The notes: a model not told the origin generated them from the letters alone. Positions 36,756-47,956 are shown, counted from the first letter of the stretch. The stretch is 64,000 nt of DNA from an uncultured Clostridia bacterium (GCA_937930535.1 CALGKJ010000016.1:1-64000), one strand, 5' to 3'. Numbers and translations: made by a program.

Positions 36756-37212
36756 TGTTTTCCAGCTCCTTCACAATGTTAGAATATATTTCTCCTGTAG
36801 GCTCAAGTATTATTTCTCTTGAATCATCATCCTTAGTCTTTAGTATGGTTATCCATAGCCTCTCATTGGGTATTATTTCCTTTACGTTATCTGCCCATTC
36901 TACCACTATTGATCCGTCTCCATAAAAATACTCTTCATAGCCCAGCTCATACATCTCTTCAACGCTTTCCAATCTATATACATCAAAATGATAAAGAGGT
37001 ATCCTTCCCTCATACTCATTAATTATTGTGTAGGTAGGACTGGTCACATGCTCCTCTATTTCAAGACCTTTGCCTATGCCTTTTGTAAATGCTGTCTTTC
37101 CTGCCCCTAAATCACCTGATAAACATATTAAGCTGCCTCTTTGCAGCAGCGTTCCCAGCTTTTGACCTATTTTAAATGTTTCATCTGCGCTATTTGATAA
37201 AAGCTTTAACAT
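36736..37212 (-). CDS. tsaE: tRNA threonylcarbamoyladenosine ATPase TsaE
   Basis: This 158-residue P-loop ATPase is needed for t6A turnover. The Walker A motif is SGDLGAGKTAFTKG (residues about 34-47). TSPTYTIINEYEG and YHFDVYRLES follow, and IVVEWADNVKEIIPNE is the TsaE-specific C-terminal region. GGAGG lies upstream, after a hairpin at 37235-37264. Confidence 0.95.
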   Translation of the reverse strand: MLKLLSNSADETFKIGQKLGTLLQRGSLICLSGDLGAGKTAFTKGIGKGLEIEEHVTSPTYTIINEYEGRIPLYHFDVYRLESVEEMYELGYEEYFYGDGSIVVEWADNVKEIIPNERLWITILKTKDDDSREIILEPTGEIYSNIVKELENSEYISD

Positions 37213-37234
37213 TTGTTACCTCCAGTAAGACCAA

Positions 37235-37264
37235 AGCCTTCGATGCAATTTGTTATCGAAGGCT
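37235..37264 (-). other. 10-bp stem-loop in the tsaE leader
   Basis: AGCCTTCGAT pairs exactly with ATCGAAGGCT across a 10-base loop. It lies 23 bp upstream of tsaE and after the amidohydrolase terminator. No T tract follows on the minus strand, so it is more likely a leader hairpin than a terminator. Confidence 0.45.
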
Positions 37265-37332
37265 GTATATTTTATTCTAAATGTTATTATATTCTTTTTT
37301 AGACAAAATGTATACATGGAATATAAAAAGAA

Positions 37333-37357
37333 AGAAATCCGCAGCTTGCGGATTTCT
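37333..37357 (-). terminator. Terminator after the amidohydrolase gene
   Basis: AGAAATCCGCA pairs with TGCGGATTTCT across a 3-base loop and is followed on the minus strand by TTCTTTTT. It begins directly after the amidohydrolase stop. Confidence 0.88.
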
Positions 37358-37359
37358 CT

Positions 37360-38520
37360 TTATTTTCTCCTAAATACTACATTCCCATCTATTATAACAA
37401 TATCAGCCTTTGTCTGAGTATCAAAAGGATGTCCATTAAACATAACTATATCAGCATCCTTACCTACTTCCAAGCTTCCTATTCTATCCTTTAATCCAAG
37501 TATTTCAGCGGCATTAATTGTAATTGCTTTTAGTGCTTCCATTTCACCAAGTCCCTCTGCTGCTGCAAGTCCTGCGCACATTGGCAGGTATTGTACCGGT
37601 ATTACAGGGTGGTCTGTAGTTATTGCAAACTTTACTCCCGCTTCTGCCAGCTTTGCTGGTGATTTAAAGGTTTTATTCTTCAGCTCATACTTAGATCTTT
37701 CTGTTAAGTGGGGACCGCTTATTACATATTTTCCTTCTTTTGCAAGTATATCCGCTATAAGGTGTCCCTCGGTGCAGTGATCCAGAGTTATATCTATATC
37801 AAATTCCTTAGCTATTCTAAGGGCAGTAAATATATCATCCGTCCTGTGAGCATGAGCTTTAAGGGGTATTTCCCTATTAAGCACCTTTACCAAAGGCTCC
37901 AGCCTTATATCAAAATCCGGCTTTTTATCTGGATCATCCTTTGCCTTTTCAAGCTTTTCCTTATATGCCTTTGCTTTATATAGCTGTTCACGAAGTAATG
38001 CTGCTATTGCCATTCTTGTTGAAGGCGTCTTTCCCTTTGAGCTGTAGCTTCTTTTGGGATTCTCACCAAAAGCTACCTTTAATGCTGCGGTTTCCTGTAT
38101 TATCATGTCATCAACTCTTATGCCCCAAGTTTTTATTGTAGCAAAGGTTCCTCCTATAACGTTGGAACTTCCTGGTCCTGTGCATACTGTGGTAACACCG
38201 CCTTCTCTTGCCTCTTCAAAGGTTCTGTCCGTCGGTGTTATAGCATCAATAGCTCTCAGGTGCGGAGTTATCGGATCGGTGGCTTCGTTGCCGTCAGCTC
38301 CTTCAAAGCCTATGGAGTCCTCCCATATACCCAGATGACAGTGGGCATCAATTAAACCTGGCATTACAAATTTACCTTTTGCATCAATGACTTCTGCATC
38401 CTCTGGAGCTGTTAAATCCTCACCTATATAAGCGATCTTTCCGTCCTTTACCAGCATACAGCCTTTCACATATTCATTTTCAGCCATTGTAAAAATATGT
38501 GCATTCTTAATAAACAGCAT
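37360..38520 (-). CDS. Amidohydrolase (imidazolonepropionase-like)
   Basis: This 386-residue cytoplasmic metal hydrolase has the TIM-barrel motif GLIDAHCHLGIWED (residues about 55-68, with the H-x-H pair), later histidines in KAHAHRTDD and DHCTEGH, and the aspartate-containing TTDHPVIPV. The end, GSLEVGKDADIVMFNGHPFD, is typical of the superfamily. Substrate is unknown; cyclic ureas, amides or dipeptides are all possible. Similar proteins are annotated as imidazolonepropionase-like. It is probably a single-gene unit with its own terminator. Confidence 0.85.
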   Translation of the reverse strand: MLFIKNAHIFTMAENEYVKGCMLVKDGKIAYIGEDLTAPEDAEVIDAKGKFVMPGLIDAHCHLGIWEDSIGFEGADGNEATDPITPHLRAIDAITPTDRTFEEAREGGVTTVCTGPGSSNVIGGTFATIKTWGIRVDDMIIQETAALKVAFGENPKRSYSSKGKTPSTRMAIAALLREQLYKAKAYKEKLEKAKDDPDKKPDFDIRLEPLVKVLNREIPLKAHAHRTDDIFTALRIAKEFDIDITLDHCTEGHLIADILAKEGKYVISGPHLTERSKYELKNKTFKSPAKLAEAGVKFAITTDHPVIPVQYLPMCAGLAAAEGLGEMEALKAITINAAEILGLKDRIGSLEVGKDADIVMFNGHPFDTQTKADIVIIDGNVVFRRK

Positions 38521-38550
38521 TTTACCCCTCTTTTCCTTTAATAATTTGCT

Positions 38551-40701
38551 TTAATTCAAGCCTTTCATACTTAAGCTTATTCTGTTTCTATCCATATCTA
38601 CGTCCATAACCTTTACCTTAACTATATCCCCAACCTGCACTACATCAAGTGGTCTTCTTACAAATCTATCCGCCAGCTCTGATATATGCACCAGCCCATC
38701 CTGATGTACGCCAATATCTACAAAAGCTCCAAAATCTATTACATTTCTTACTGTACCTGTCAGTATCATCCCAGGTCTTAAATCCTTCAGTTCCATTACG
38801 TCAGTCATAAAAATAGGCTTGGGCATTTCATCCCTGGGGTCTCTGCCCGGCTTTTGGAGTTCCTTTATTATGTCTCTTAGGGTTGGTACACCTATTTCAA
38901 GCTCTGCTGCCAGCTTTTCTATACTTGCTTGTTCTATTTCATGCAGTATAGTATGTATATCCTTTGGATTTATATTTTTCAGCTTGTTTCCTGTTCTTTC
39001 AAACAGCACTGCTGCTACTTTATAGGATTCTGGATGTACCGAGGTATTATCAAGTATATTATCACTTTCCGGTATACGTAAAAAGCCCGCACATTGCTCA
39101 AATGCCTTGTCTCCCAGCTTTTTAACCTTTTTTAACTGGCTTCTGCTTTGGAATTTTCCATTTTCTTCTCTAAAGGCTACAATATTTTTTGCTATTGCTG
39201 AGTTTATACCAGAAATATATTGCAACAACGAAGGTGAAGCAGTATTTAGGTCTACACCTACACTGTTTACGCAATCCTCTACCACTCCTGCAAGTGCCTC
39301 TGATAGTCTTTTCTGCGAAACATCATACTGGTATTGTCCTACACCAATTGACTTTGGATCTATTTTAACCAGCTCCGCCAGAGGGTCTTGAAGTCTTCTA
39401 GCGATAGAAATAGCTCCTCTTATGGAAACATTAATATCTGGATATTCCTTTGCTGCCAATTCTGATGCCGAATATACTGATGCACCTGCCTCATTTACTA
39501 CTATGTAATGTAGTGTATTCTCTATTTCTTTTATTATTTCTGCACATATTTTTTCCGATTCTCTGGAGGCAGTGCCATTTCCTAGAGAAATTACCTCAAT
39601 GTTATATTTCTTAATAAGGGCTTTCAATGTCTTTTTCGCTTCTTCTATTTTATTTTGCGGTGGAGTTGGGTATATTGTCGTGGTATCTAAAAGCTTTCCC
39701 GTTTCATCTACTATCGCAATTTTGCAGCCTGTTCTATATGCAGGATCATATCCCATAACAACTTTATCTTTAATTGGCGGCTGTAGTAATAGGTTTTTAA
39801 GATTTGCTGCAAATATCTTTATCGCCTGTTCCTCAGCTTTTCCAGTAAGCTCGTTTCTGATTTCTCTTTCTATAGATGGAGCTATAAGTCTGGTATAGGA
39901 GTCCTTTACAGTAATCTCAAGGAGTTCTATATAAGGCGAGCTTTGTTTTATAACATTATTATTTATTAAAGTTATTATACGATCCACTGGTGCTTCTACC
40001 TTAATACTGAGGATTTTTTCCTTTTCACCTCTGTTTATTGCCAATATTCTGTGAGCTGCTATTTTAAATACTGGCTCACTAAATTCATAATACATTTGGT
40101 ATTCAGATTTTTCCTCAGTGTTTCCCTTGCTTATTATTGTTCCGTCCTTAAAAGTCAGGCTCCTGATTTCCTTTCTGAATTCTGCATTGTCTGATATCAT
40201 TTCTGCAATTATATCACATGCTCCATTTATGGCATCTTGAACTGTCTCTACATTTAATTCAGGATTTATGTAACTTTCTGCTATTTCATATATTGTCTTA
40301 TCAGCGGCTTGCTGATTCCATATTATTTCTGCTAATGGCTCAAGTCCTCTTTCCTTCGCTATGGTTGCTCGAGTTCTTTTCTTTTGCTTATATGGTCTAT
40401 ATAAGTCCTCTACCTCTTGAAGCACCTCAGCCTTTTCAATAGAGGCTTTTAACTCCTCTGTAAGCTTTCCCTGCTCTTCTATTAACCTAATTACTTCTGC
40501 TTTGCGATTTTGCAAATTTCTGAGGTATGTAAGTCTTTCATTTAAATCTCTTAGCTGTGTATCTGTAAGCTCTCCTGTTAATTCCTTTCTGTACCTTGCT
40601 ATAAATGGTACTGTGTTACCGTCATCTATTAGCTTCACCGTATTTTCTACCTGCCATGGTTTAACAGAAAGCTCTGCTGCCAGTCTGGATATAATGTCCA
40701 T
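38551..40701 (-). CDS. tex: RNA-binding transcriptional accessory protein Tex
   Basis: The protein has 716 residues, with an N-terminal helical Tex domain (RYRKELTGELTD), a YqgF/RNase H-like domain (GYDPAYRTGCKIAIVDETG), helix-hairpin-helix domains (YISGINSAIAKNIVAFREENG) and a C-terminal S1 domain (LRPGMILTGTVRNVIDFGAFVDIG, split from the family block). Tex binds nucleic acids and affects transcription. I take ATG 40699-40701 (MDIISRLAAELS) because AAGGAGGA precedes it; the longer frame adds 20 residues without support. Confidence 0.95.
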   Translation of the reverse strand: MDIISRLAAELSVKPWQVENTVKLIDDGNTVPFIARYRKELTGELTDTQLRDLNERLTYLRNLQNRKAEVIRLIEEQGKLTEELKASIEKAEVLQEVEDLYRPYKQKKRTRATIAKERGLEPLAEIIWNQQAADKTIYEIAESYINPELNVETVQDAINGACDIIAEMISDNAEFRKEIRSLTFKDGTIISKGNTEEKSEYQMYYEFSEPVFKIAAHRILAINRGEKEKILSIKVEAPVDRIITLINNNVIKQSSPYIELLEITVKDSYTRLIAPSIEREIRNELTGKAEEQAIKIFAANLKNLLLQPPIKDKVVMGYDPAYRTGCKIAIVDETGKLLDTTTIYPTPPQNKIEEAKKTLKALIKKYNIEVISLGNGTASRESEKICAEIIKEIENTLHYIVVNEAGASVYSASELAAKEYPDINVSIRGAISIARRLQDPLAELVKIDPKSIGVGQYQYDVSQKRLSEALAGVVEDCVNSVGVDLNTASPSLLQYISGINSAIAKNIVAFREENGKFQSRSQLKKVKKLGDKAFEQCAGFLRIPESDNILDNTSVHPESYKVAAVLFERTGNKLKNINPKDIHTILHEIEQASIEKLAAELEIGVPTLRDIIKELQKPGRDPRDEMPKPIFMTDVMELKDLRPGMILTGTVRNVIDFGAFVDIGVHQDGLVHISELADRFVRRPLDVVQVGDIVKVKVMDVDMDRNRISLSMKGLN

Positions 40702-41027
40702 CAAATTCCTCCTTATTTTCTTTGAATATGGTAAAAGTTGATTTATATTAAGTTTAACCAAAACATTTATATATTGTCAAATATTTGGCATAATATCCTG
40801 TTTATATAATTTACACGCCTTATCTGACCTAATGCTTGTATAGCTTGGCAATTTTATTATACTATATAACTAATAGATATTGAAGGCATTAAGTATACTG
40901 AAATCTATTTACCTTTATATATATAAAAGCAACCATAAATATTGATTTTGACTTAGGATTATGTTAATATATCTTAATATAAATACATGTGTATTTATAT
41001 TAAGTACAAGCAGGGGGTGTTTCAACA
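40702..41027. other. Divergent promoter region, tex and ACT-domain gene
   Basis: It holds the tex ribosome-binding site at one end and the ACT-gene promoter with a palindromic operator at the other (annotated separately). The middle is AT-rich without other features. Confidence 0.5.
40948..41004 (+). promoter_or_regulatory. Promoter with 32-bp palindrome upstream of ACT gene
   Basis: TTGACT (40948-40953) and TATCTT (40970-40975) form a plausible -35/-10 pair. Overlapping the -10 is the palindrome CTTAATATAAATAC-ATGT-GTATTTATATTAAG (40973-41004; 14-bp perfect arms). Its position over the expected transcription start is that of a repressor operator. Confidence 0.6.
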
Positions 41028-41468
41028 TTGGACAATCCAGAAATGTTTATTATAGCTTCAGATATACTGCCCGAGGTATTCCGAAAGGTTGCTGCTGCCA
41101 AGCGTTTGCTAAGAAATGGTGATGCAGCGACGATTCAGCAGGCATGTAAAATGATAAAGCTTAGCCGAAGTGCTTTTTATAAGTATAAAGACAGTATTTT
41201 TGATTTTTCATCTCAGGAGAGAGGTAAAATTATCATTTTATTTATGAAGCTAAACCATACTCCCGGGGTACTTTCAGATATAATTAATTTAATTGCATCT
41301 AATAAGGGAAATATAATTACTATAAACCAGAACATACCTATCATGGACACAGCCGCTATGACATTGACTGTTGACGCTAAAGGTATGGACATTACCCCTG
41401 ATGATTTAGTAGAAAAGCTTATTCAATGTAAGGGCTGTAAAACTGTTGAGATAGTGGGTATGGAATAA
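41028..41468 (+). CDS. ACT-domain protein (UPF0735/PheB-like)
   Basis: This 146-residue protein has an N-terminal helix-turn-helix-like segment (QQACKMIKLSRSAFYKYKDSIF, about residues 38-59) and a C-terminal ACT domain (HTPGVLSDIINLIASNKGNI, about 82-101). The family, sometimes labelled PheB, may bind an amino acid; the HTH-like part suggests a regulator. It starts with TTG at 41028 after AGGGGG. The operator-like palindrome in its promoter would fit autoregulation. Confidence 0.85.
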   Translation: MDNPEMFIIASDILPEVFRKVAAAKRLLRNGDAATIQQACKMIKLSRSAFYKYKDSIFDFSSQERGKIIILFMKLNHTPGVLSDIINLIASNKGNIITINQNIPIMDTAAMTLTVDAKGMDITPDDLVEKLIQCKGCKTVEIVGME

Positions 41469-41508
41469 AAAAAGCATATGGGGTATTTACAGCCCTCATA
41501 TGCTTTTT
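41469..41508. terminator. Bidirectional terminator, ACT gene / chemoreceptor
   Basis: AAAAAGCATATG pairs with CATATGCTTTTT, and GGG/CCC extends the stem. It lies between the convergent stop codons. Confidence 0.88.
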
Positions 41509-41526
41509 GCTCTATAAATCCAAGCT

Positions 41527-43752
41527 TCATATTTTAAATCTTTGTAAAATCTGTTGTAGGTCAACTGCCATTTTGTTAAGCTGTGAAGCAGAGTCATTGA
41601 TTTCCTGCATTGCTGAGGACTGCTCTTCAGTACTTGCCAGTACACTCTGCGTACCTAGGGAAGTAGCTTCCGCTATATCGCTTACCTCCTCTACAGCCTT
41701 TGAAATACGCTCACTTTCTACCTTAAGCTCCAAAACTGAGTCGGTAACATGGTGGATTTCTTCAGCCACTACATGTATGTCCTCAATTATTTTATTAAAG
41801 GTACTGTATGTTGTTCCAATTACTGCTGTTCCCTTTTCTACCTCGATCAGACCCTCATTCATAGCAGTTACTGTATGCTCTGTTTCCTTTTGTATTTCTA
41901 ACAGCAGACCTTCTATATTACGAGAGGCATCCTTTGTCTGATCTGCAAGATTTCTTATCTCATTGGCTACCACAGCAAAGCCCCTGCCAGCCTCCCCTGC
42001 TCTCGCTGCCTCTATAGCTGCGTTCAGAGCAAGCATATTGGTCTTTCCGGCTATATCTCTTATAACCTTTACTATTCCAGTAACCTCCTCAGATTTCTTT
42101 CCTAACTTATCTACCAGTTCTGCTGAGTTTACAACATTATTCTTAATAAGACCTATGGTTTCGTTTATGGTATTTATATTGCGGGAGCCTTCCTTTGCCA
42201 CTTCTGCTGCATCTTTAGCAGAGTTTGAAACTCGCTGAGTTTTTTCTGCGGTTTCAACAACATTTTGTGAAATTTCCTTAGCTACTTCAACTGTAGCTTT
42301 TACTGTATCCATTTGAGTTTGTGCTCCTTCTGCAACATCTTCAACTATTGAGGATATCTCCTCTGTGGCAGAGGTAGTTATCTGAGCACCGCTGCTAAGC
42401 TTTTTAGAGGTTTTGCTTATTTCACAAACTGCTTGATCCAGTTCTTTAAGTATCTGACTTAAGGACTCTGTCATCAAATTGAAAGCGTTTTGAAGCTGTC
42501 CTATTTCGTCCTTTGAAGTAATTTCAAGTCTTTTATCAAAATTGCCGTCTTTTATTTCTGTAACTACGCGAACCATTCTTACCAATGGTTTTGTTATAAC
42601 CCAAGCCAACATAAGGCTTCCTATAACTGCTATTGCAAAAGCTACTATTGCAAAAATAACACCTGTGCTTTTAGCTTCTTTTACAGGCTTCATAGCTTTG
42701 GCTTCTTCTATTTCTGTCAGCAGCCCCCAGCCTGTAGCTGGTATTATATTATAAGTTCCAACTACCATTTTATTCTTATCGTTGAGATAGCTCTTTGTGC
42801 CTGATTTACCTTGAGCAACCTCAATAGCACCAGTAATCTTATTCTCAACTGCGTTATAGCTGTTTAAAACCTTTTCCTGATATTCAGGATGAGCAATTAT
42901 GGTTCCTTGATTATCTACTATATATACTATGCCCCCATCGCCAAGCTCACTATCCTTACATAAATTTTGTATGTCGTCCATGCCCAGCTTTGCAACTGCT
43001 ACTGCTTCTGTCTTGAAATATTGATCTAATACAGGAACTGCTATGGTTATTACAGGAGACTTGTATTTTACTTCACGTACAGCATTTGATACAAATCTTT
43101 CACCTGCCGCTGCCTTTTTATACCATTCCTCCTGTGATACATTTTGACCTCTAAGAACAGAATCCGTAGATGAAATAATATTGCCGCTAAGATCAACCAG
43201 CATTATATCTCTGTAGTTTTTTTCTGACAGCTTTCGCATCAACTTTTCACGTTCAAAGTTTTCAATGGACATAACGTCCATCTTAGGAAGCAATTCTAGA
43301 GTTGCGATTTTTTGGTTGATATAAGCATTTAATCTCTCTACTATGCTTTGATTGACTGCTTGATTAAGCTTTACAAGATTATCATTAATAGAGTTGCTCT
43401 GGGTAATGACATTGATTACGGTCTGACCTAGCAAGGGTAGTAATGTAATAATAATTACTAGTGTTATTATTCTGCCTCTCAAGCCACTAAACATGGCGGT
43501 AAGCTTAAATCCTGACAGCTTAGGCAGCTTTATGTTATTAAATCTTTTATTGTTTGCTTTTCTGCTACCTGCTTTTACGACATCAGCTTTAATACTACTA
43601 ACAGCTAATTCTTTATTTGCCCTTTTCTTCAATCTTATACCTATCTTCGGAAATTTGATGTTCCTCAAAAACTTAAATAGCTGTTTTTTGGGTTTTGTCG
43701 AATTACTTTTAGGTACAATAGGAAACTTGATAAAGCTATCCCTCTTTTTCAT
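41527..43752 (-). CDS. Methyl-accepting chemotaxis protein with dCache domain
   Basis: This 741-residue chemoreceptor has an unusual N-terminal cytoplasmic extension of about 85 residues rich in Lys/Arg ([31 protein letters not shown]). A first membrane helix follows ([20 protein letters not shown]), then a dCache sensor domain with [13 protein letters not shown] and [13 protein letters not shown], a second helix near 375-395, a HAMP domain, and the signalling domain with [20 protein letters not shown] (family hairpin tip block). It should signal to CheA. A terminator is shared with the ACT gene. Confidence 0.93.
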   Translation of the reverse strand: MKKRDSFIKFPIVPKSNSTKPKKQLFKFLRNIKFPKIGIRLKKRANKELAVSSIKADVVKAGSRKANNKRFNNIKLPKLSGFKLTAMFSGLRGRIITLVIIITLLPLLGQTVINVITQSNSINDNLVKLNQAVNQSIVERLNAYINQKIATLELLPKMDVMSIENFEREKLMRKLSEKNYRDIMLVDLSGNIISSTDSVLRGQNVSQEEWYKKAAAGERFVSNAVREVKYKSPVITIAVPVLDQYFKTEAVAVAKLGMDDIQNLCKDSELGDGGIVYIVDNQGTIIAHPEYQEKVLNSYNAVENKITGAIEVAQGKSGTKSYLNDKNKMVVGTYNIIPATGWGLLTEIEEAKAMKPVKEAKSTGVIFAIVAFAIAVIGSLMLAWVITKPLVRMVRVVTEIKDGNFDKRLEITSKDEIGQLQNAFNLMTESLSQILKELDQAVCEISKTSKKLSSGAQITTSATEEISSIVEDVAEGAQTQMDTVKATVEVAKEISQNVVETAEKTQRVSNSAKDAAEVAKEGSRNINTINETIGLIKNNVVNSAELVDKLGKKSEEVTGIVKVIRDIAGKTNMLALNAAIEAARAGEAGRGFAVVANEIRNLADQTKDASRNIEGLLLEIQKETEHTVTAMNEGLIEVEKGTAVIGTTYSTFNKIIEDIHVVAEEIHHVTDSVLELKVESERISKAVEEVSDIAEATSLGTQSVLASTEEQSSAMQEINDSASQLNKMAVDLQQILQRFKI

Positions 43753-44060
43753 AAAATTCCCCCATTTTCACCAAATAATATTGATTTATCAATATTCTGA
43801 TTAACAAATTATTCACAAAATGTGTTTTATTCTCTTTTGTAACTTTATTACTGTTAATACAATTAATAAATGATAATACCATTTTAATATAAAATTAGAA
43901 AATATACAATAATTATTGATTGATTAAAAATTTTTTTTAATTAATCAATAATATTAAACATTGTATTTGCTTGACTTTATGATTTTTTTTAAAATACAAT
44001 GATGTTATAATTATTAAAGTTCAGTTATAGAGAGACAATTTCAAAATTAAATTTTAATAC
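43753..44060. other. Gene-free region upstream of chemoreceptor
   Basis: It contains an AT-only hairpin at 43912-43952 (ATTATTGAT/ATCAATAAT arms around TTAA-rich centre) and, at 44026-44060, a short piece of repeat family A next to the prfB stop. No SigD-type promoter motif was found for the chemoreceptor. Confidence 0.4.
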
Positions 44061-45168
44061 TTATTTTTTATTGTTGTTTTTTAGATATGTGTTGATAAAA
44101 TTGTCGATTTCACCATCCATAACTGCATCTACATTGCCAGTTTCCGCATTTGTTCTATGATCCTTTACCATACTGTAGGGATGAAAAACATATGATCTTA
44201 TCTGGCTTCCCCAAGCTATCTCTCTATATTCTCCCTTAATATCCTCTATCTTTTCCTTTTGCTCTAGTTCTTTTATTTCAAGCAGCTTGGCTCTTAGTAA
44301 TTTCATTGCCATTTCTTTATTACTATGCTGCGACCTCTCATTTTGACACTGTACTACCACACCGGTTGGAATATGTGTTATTCTTACAGCGGACTCGGTT
44401 TTATTTACATGCTGACCACCAGCTCCACTAGCACGATAGGTATCAATTCTAAGCTCATCTGCATTTATATCAATTTTTACATTGTCATCTAATTCGGGAA
44501 CTACATCTACAGAAGCAAAAGAAGTATGGCGCTTTCCAGCGGCATCAAAGGGTGATAGCCTTACCAGTCTGTGTACTCCCTTTTCAGACTTTAGATATCC
44601 ATATGCATTTACTCCTTCTATAAGTAATGTAGCACTTTTTATCCCGGCTTCGTAGTCCTTTAGTATATCAAGTATTGTAACTGTATAGCCTTTCTTTTCA
44701 GCCCACCTGGTATACATTCTGAACAGCATTTCTGCCCAGTCCTGAGCATCTATACCGCCTGCGCCTGAGTGTATTGTAAATATTGCATTGTTTTTATCAT
44801 ATTGACCTATAAGCAGTGTTTCGATAAGCATAGCTTCTATGTCTTTCTTAACACCTTGGAATCCAGATGATATCTCTGCTATAATACTGCTGTCGTCAGC
44901 TTCCATAGCCAGCTCTATCAATATATGCAGATCTTCGTATTCTTTTTTTAGATTTTCAAATTTTTCAAGCTTATCCTTAAGCTGTTTAACCTTTTTAAGA
45001 ATCATACCTGCATTATCGGCATTATTCCAGAAGCCCTCCTGCTGCATTTCATTTTCCAGTTCGTCAATTTTCTCTTTTATTATAGTTGCGTCAAAGAGAC
45101 ACCTCTATTTCATTTAGTTTGCTTTCCAACTGCACAAGCTCATATCTGCATTGTTCTAATTCCAGCAC
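44061..45168 (-). CDS. prfB: Peptide chain release factor 2, with programmed +1 frameshift
   Basis: RF2 releases peptides at UGA and UAA. The main frame (44061-45092) holds the codon-recognition tripeptide SPF (RLSPFDAAGKRHTSF) and the catalytic GGQ (GAGGQHVNKTESAVR). The first 25 codons lie in another frame, starting at GTG 45166-45168 (MLELEQCRYELVQ...). They end at an in-frame TGA (45091-45093) inside CTT-TGA-C, with a Shine-Dalgarno-like GAGGTG just upstream. This is the classical autoregulatory frameshift, giving about 368 residues. It is read after secA, separated by a hairpin. Confidence 0.95.
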
Positions 45169-45213
45169 CCTGTAGTCCTCCCTTAGCTTAGTGTTTTAAT
45201 TTGTTTGTAGTTT

Positions 45214-45242
45214 AGGCTTGTGACTTTAAGTATCACAAGCCT
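45214..45242 (-). other. Stem-loop between secA and prfB
   Basis: AGGCTTGTGA pairs with TCACAAGCCT across a 9-base loop, six bases after the secA stop codon. No T tract follows on the minus strand, so readthrough into prfB, or a processing or attenuation role, is likely. Confidence 0.55.
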
Positions 45243-45247
45243 TATGT

Positions 45248-47746
45248 TTAATTTAATCCGCAGCACTTTTTATATTTCTTACCGCTTCCACATGGGCACA
45301 TATCATTTCTTCCAATTTTATCGTCCTTAACTACTGGCTTTCGTACCGTTTCCTCTTGGTTGGTAATAATCGGCTCTGCCACTTGCTCTCTTTGAGGAGC
45401 ATGAGCTATGTTAGCATTAAAAATATATTTTACGGTATCTTCCTTGATGCTTCTTATTAGCTCCTCAAACATATCGTAGCCCTCGATTTGATATGCCTGT
45501 ACTGGATCTTGCTGACCATAGGCTCTAAGTGAAATACCGTCCCTCAATTGATCCATAGCATCAATATGATCAATCCATTTAGTATCTACTACTTTAAGAA
45601 GTATTACTCTTTCAAGCTCTCTCATTTCTTCTGAGCCGAACTGCGCTTCCTTGGCGTCATATATCTTACTTGCTATTACAAATAGCTCTTCCTTCAATTC
45701 TTCTCTGTTATAGCTTGTTATATCCTTATTCAAAGCTGTATTTTTAGGCAGGAATATCGTGTGTAAATGCTCCTTAAGCCCCTTTAAATCCCATTCCTCG
45801 GCAAACTCACTTCCTACAGTATAGGTAGTTACTGCATTGTTTATTATGTCCCTTACCATTTCTATTATATTATCTTTTATATTTTCGCCCATCAGTACTT
45901 GCTTTCTCTGGCTATATATTACCTCTCTCTGCTTATTCATTACATTGTCATACTGAAGAACATGCTTTCTTATATCAAAGTTTCTTCCTTCCACCTTCTT
46001 TTGAGCGTTTTCGATGGCTTTTGACAGTAAGGCATGCTCTATTGTCATTTCATCATCCATACCAAGCTTTTCAACCAGATTCATGACCCTTTCGCCTCCG
46101 AAAAGCCTCATTAAATCGTCTTCCAGAGATACATAGAATCTGCTTTCACCTGGATCCCCCTGTCTTCCTGCACGTCCTCTAAGCTGATTATCTATACGTC
46201 TTGATTCATGCCTTTCAGTTCCAAGTATAAACAAACCTCCAAGATCAGTAACTGCCTCACCCAGCATAATGTCTGTTCCTCTGCCTGCCATATTGGTAGA
46301 TATTGTTACCGCGCCCTTTTGACCTGCCATTGCAACTATTTCGGCTTCTTTTTCATGGTACTTCGCATTCAATACTGTATGGGGTACACCACGCCTTTTT
46401 AGCATAGTGCTGAGAAGCTCCGAATTTTCTATTGATATTGTACCTACAAGCACCGGCTGTCCCTTTGCATGTCTTTGTACAATTTCTTCTACAACAGCAT
46501 TGAATTTACCCTTTATGCTTTTATAAACTGCATCTGGACGGTCATTTCTTATCATTGGTCTGTTTGTAGGCACTTCTACAATGTCAAGGTTATAGATGGC
46601 CTTAAACTCTTCTTCCTCAGTCTTTGCTGTACCTGTCATACCTGCAAGCTTCTGGTACATTCTGAAGTAATTCTGGAAGGTGATAGTTGCAAGGGTCTGA
46701 GACTCTCTTTCTATTTTTACACCCTCTTTTGCTTCTATAGCTTGATGAAGTCCATCACTATAACGTCTTCCAAGCATTAATCTGCCTGTAAATTCATCAA
46801 CGATTATTACCTCACCATCTTTTACTACATAGTCTATATCCTTTCGCATCAGATTCCTAGCCTTTAGAGCTTGGTTAATATGATGCTGTATCTCCATATT
46901 GAGGGTATCAGCCAGATTCTCAATATTGAAAAATCTCTCTGCCTTCGTTACTCCATCATCAGTCAAAACTACTGAATGTGCTTTTTCATCTACTGTAAAA
47001 TCTTCTTCTTTTTTTAATCCCTTGGCAAAGTTATCTGCTACATAGTACAGTTGTGTTGATTTCTCACCTATACCAGATATAATCAGTGGTGTTCTGGCTT
47101 CGTCAACCAAAATGCTGTCAACCTCGTCAATGATTGCGAAATTCAAGCCTCTTTGAACCATCTGCTCCTTGTATATTACCATGTTATCTCTTAAGTAATC
47201 GAAGCCGTATTCGTTATTTGTTCCATAGGTAATGTCAGCACCGTATGCCTGCTGCTTCTCTTCATGGCTTAAGCCGTGAATTACAAGTCCTACTGACATT
47301 CCAAAGAAATTATACAGCTTACCCATCCATTGGCTGTGATAGCTTGCCAAATAATCGTTTACTGTTACAACATGTACTCCCTTACCTTCCAGAGCATTCA
47401 AATATACAGGCATTGTAACTGTCAGGGTCTTACCTTCACCTGTTTTCATTTCTGCGATTCTGCCCTGATGAAGTACAATACCTCCCAGAACCTGCACATC
47501 AAAGGGTCTCTGCCCCAATACTCTTATAGCTGCTTCTCTAACAACAGCAAAGGCTTCTACCAATAGCTCATCCAGGGTTTCACCTTTTTCCAGACGTGCT
47601 TTAAATTCTACAGTTTTATTTTTAAGCTCATCATCACTTAATGCTTTCATAGCAGGCTCTAATGCGCCTATTGCATTTACAGTTTTCATAAGCTTCTTTA
47701 CTTCTTTTTCATTTGGATTTCCGAATAATTTATTAAATATTGACAT
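45248..47746 (-). CDS. secA: Preprotein translocase ATPase SecA
   Basis: This 832-residue motor drives proteins through SecYEG. It has the Walker A segment [20 protein letters not shown] (near residue 101), the DEAD-like [20 protein letters not shown], the helicase motif GRGTDIMLG, and [18 protein letters not shown]. The C-terminal zinc-binding tail [16 protein letters not shown] binds SecB or ribosome partners. The ATG at 47744-47746 has GGAGGAG upstream. Only one SecA is seen here. Confidence 0.97.
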   Translation of the reverse strand: MSIFNKLFGNPNEKEVKKLMKTVNAIGALEPAMKALSDDELKNKTVEFKARLEKGETLDELLVEAFAVVREAAIRVLGQRPFDVQVLGGIVLHQGRIAEMKTGEGKTLTVTMPVYLNALEGKGVHVVTVNDYLASYHSQWMGKLYNFFGMSVGLVIHGLSHEEKQQAYGADITYGTNNEYGFDYLRDNMVIYKEQMVQRGLNFAIIDEVDSILVDEARTPLIISGIGEKSTQLYYVADNFAKGLKKEEDFTVDEKAHSVVLTDDGVTKAERFFNIENLADTLNMEIQHHINQALKARNLMRKDIDYVVKDGEVIIVDEFTGRLMLGRRYSDGLHQAIEAKEGVKIERESQTLATITFQNYFRMYQKLAGMTGTAKTEEEEFKAIYNLDIVEVPTNRPMIRNDRPDAVYKSIKGKFNAVVEEIVQRHAKGQPVLVGTISIENSELLSTMLKRRGVPHTVLNAKYHEKEAEIVAMAGQKGAVTISTNMAGRGTDIMLGEAVTDLGGLFILGTERHESRRIDNQLRGRAGRQGDPGESRFYVSLEDDLMRLFGGERVMNLVEKLGMDDEMTIEHALLSKAIENAQKKVEGRNFDIRKHVLQYDNVMNKQREVIYSQRKQVLMGENIKDNIIEMVRDIINNAVTTYTVGSEFAEEWDLKGLKEHLHTIFLPKNTALNKDITSYNREELKEELFVIASKIYDAKEAQFGSEEMRELERVILLKVVDTKWIDHIDAMDQLRDGISLRAYGQQDPVQAYQIEGYDMFEELIRSIKEDTVKYIFNANIAHAPQREQVAEPIITNQEETVRKPVVKDDKIGRNDMCPCGSGKKYKKCCGLN

Positions 47747-47851
47747 TTTATCTCTCCTCCAATTTTTCCTCTAAATTGTTTTATAGAAAGCACTGTTTGT
47801 AAATACTTATACTTTCTATATATCATATCAAGTACTGGGATATAAAATACT

Positions 47852-47956
47852 TATAGGGTTTTTAGCTTAAAACTTAAATCATTCCAAGCTAAAAACCTAG
47901 AAGGGAAGCAATAACTAGCCTATGAATAAGTTAAGATTTATGGTTGCTTCCCTATA
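47852..47956 (+). repeat. Dispersed intergenic repeat, family B (complete copy 1)
   Basis: This is a 105-bp element with two hairpins. The first is GGTTTTTAGCTT / AAGCTAAAAACC and the second GGGAAGCAA / TTGCTTCCC. It is nearly identical to the copy at 48504-48608 in the same orientation. The pair flanks the 132-residue ORF. Partial relatives are at 771-828 and 52651-52690. Confidence 0.8.

Noticed and set aside
45214..45242. Rho-independent terminator of secA
   Set aside because: The hairpin is good but no T tract follows on the minus strand, so it is listed only as a stem-loop.
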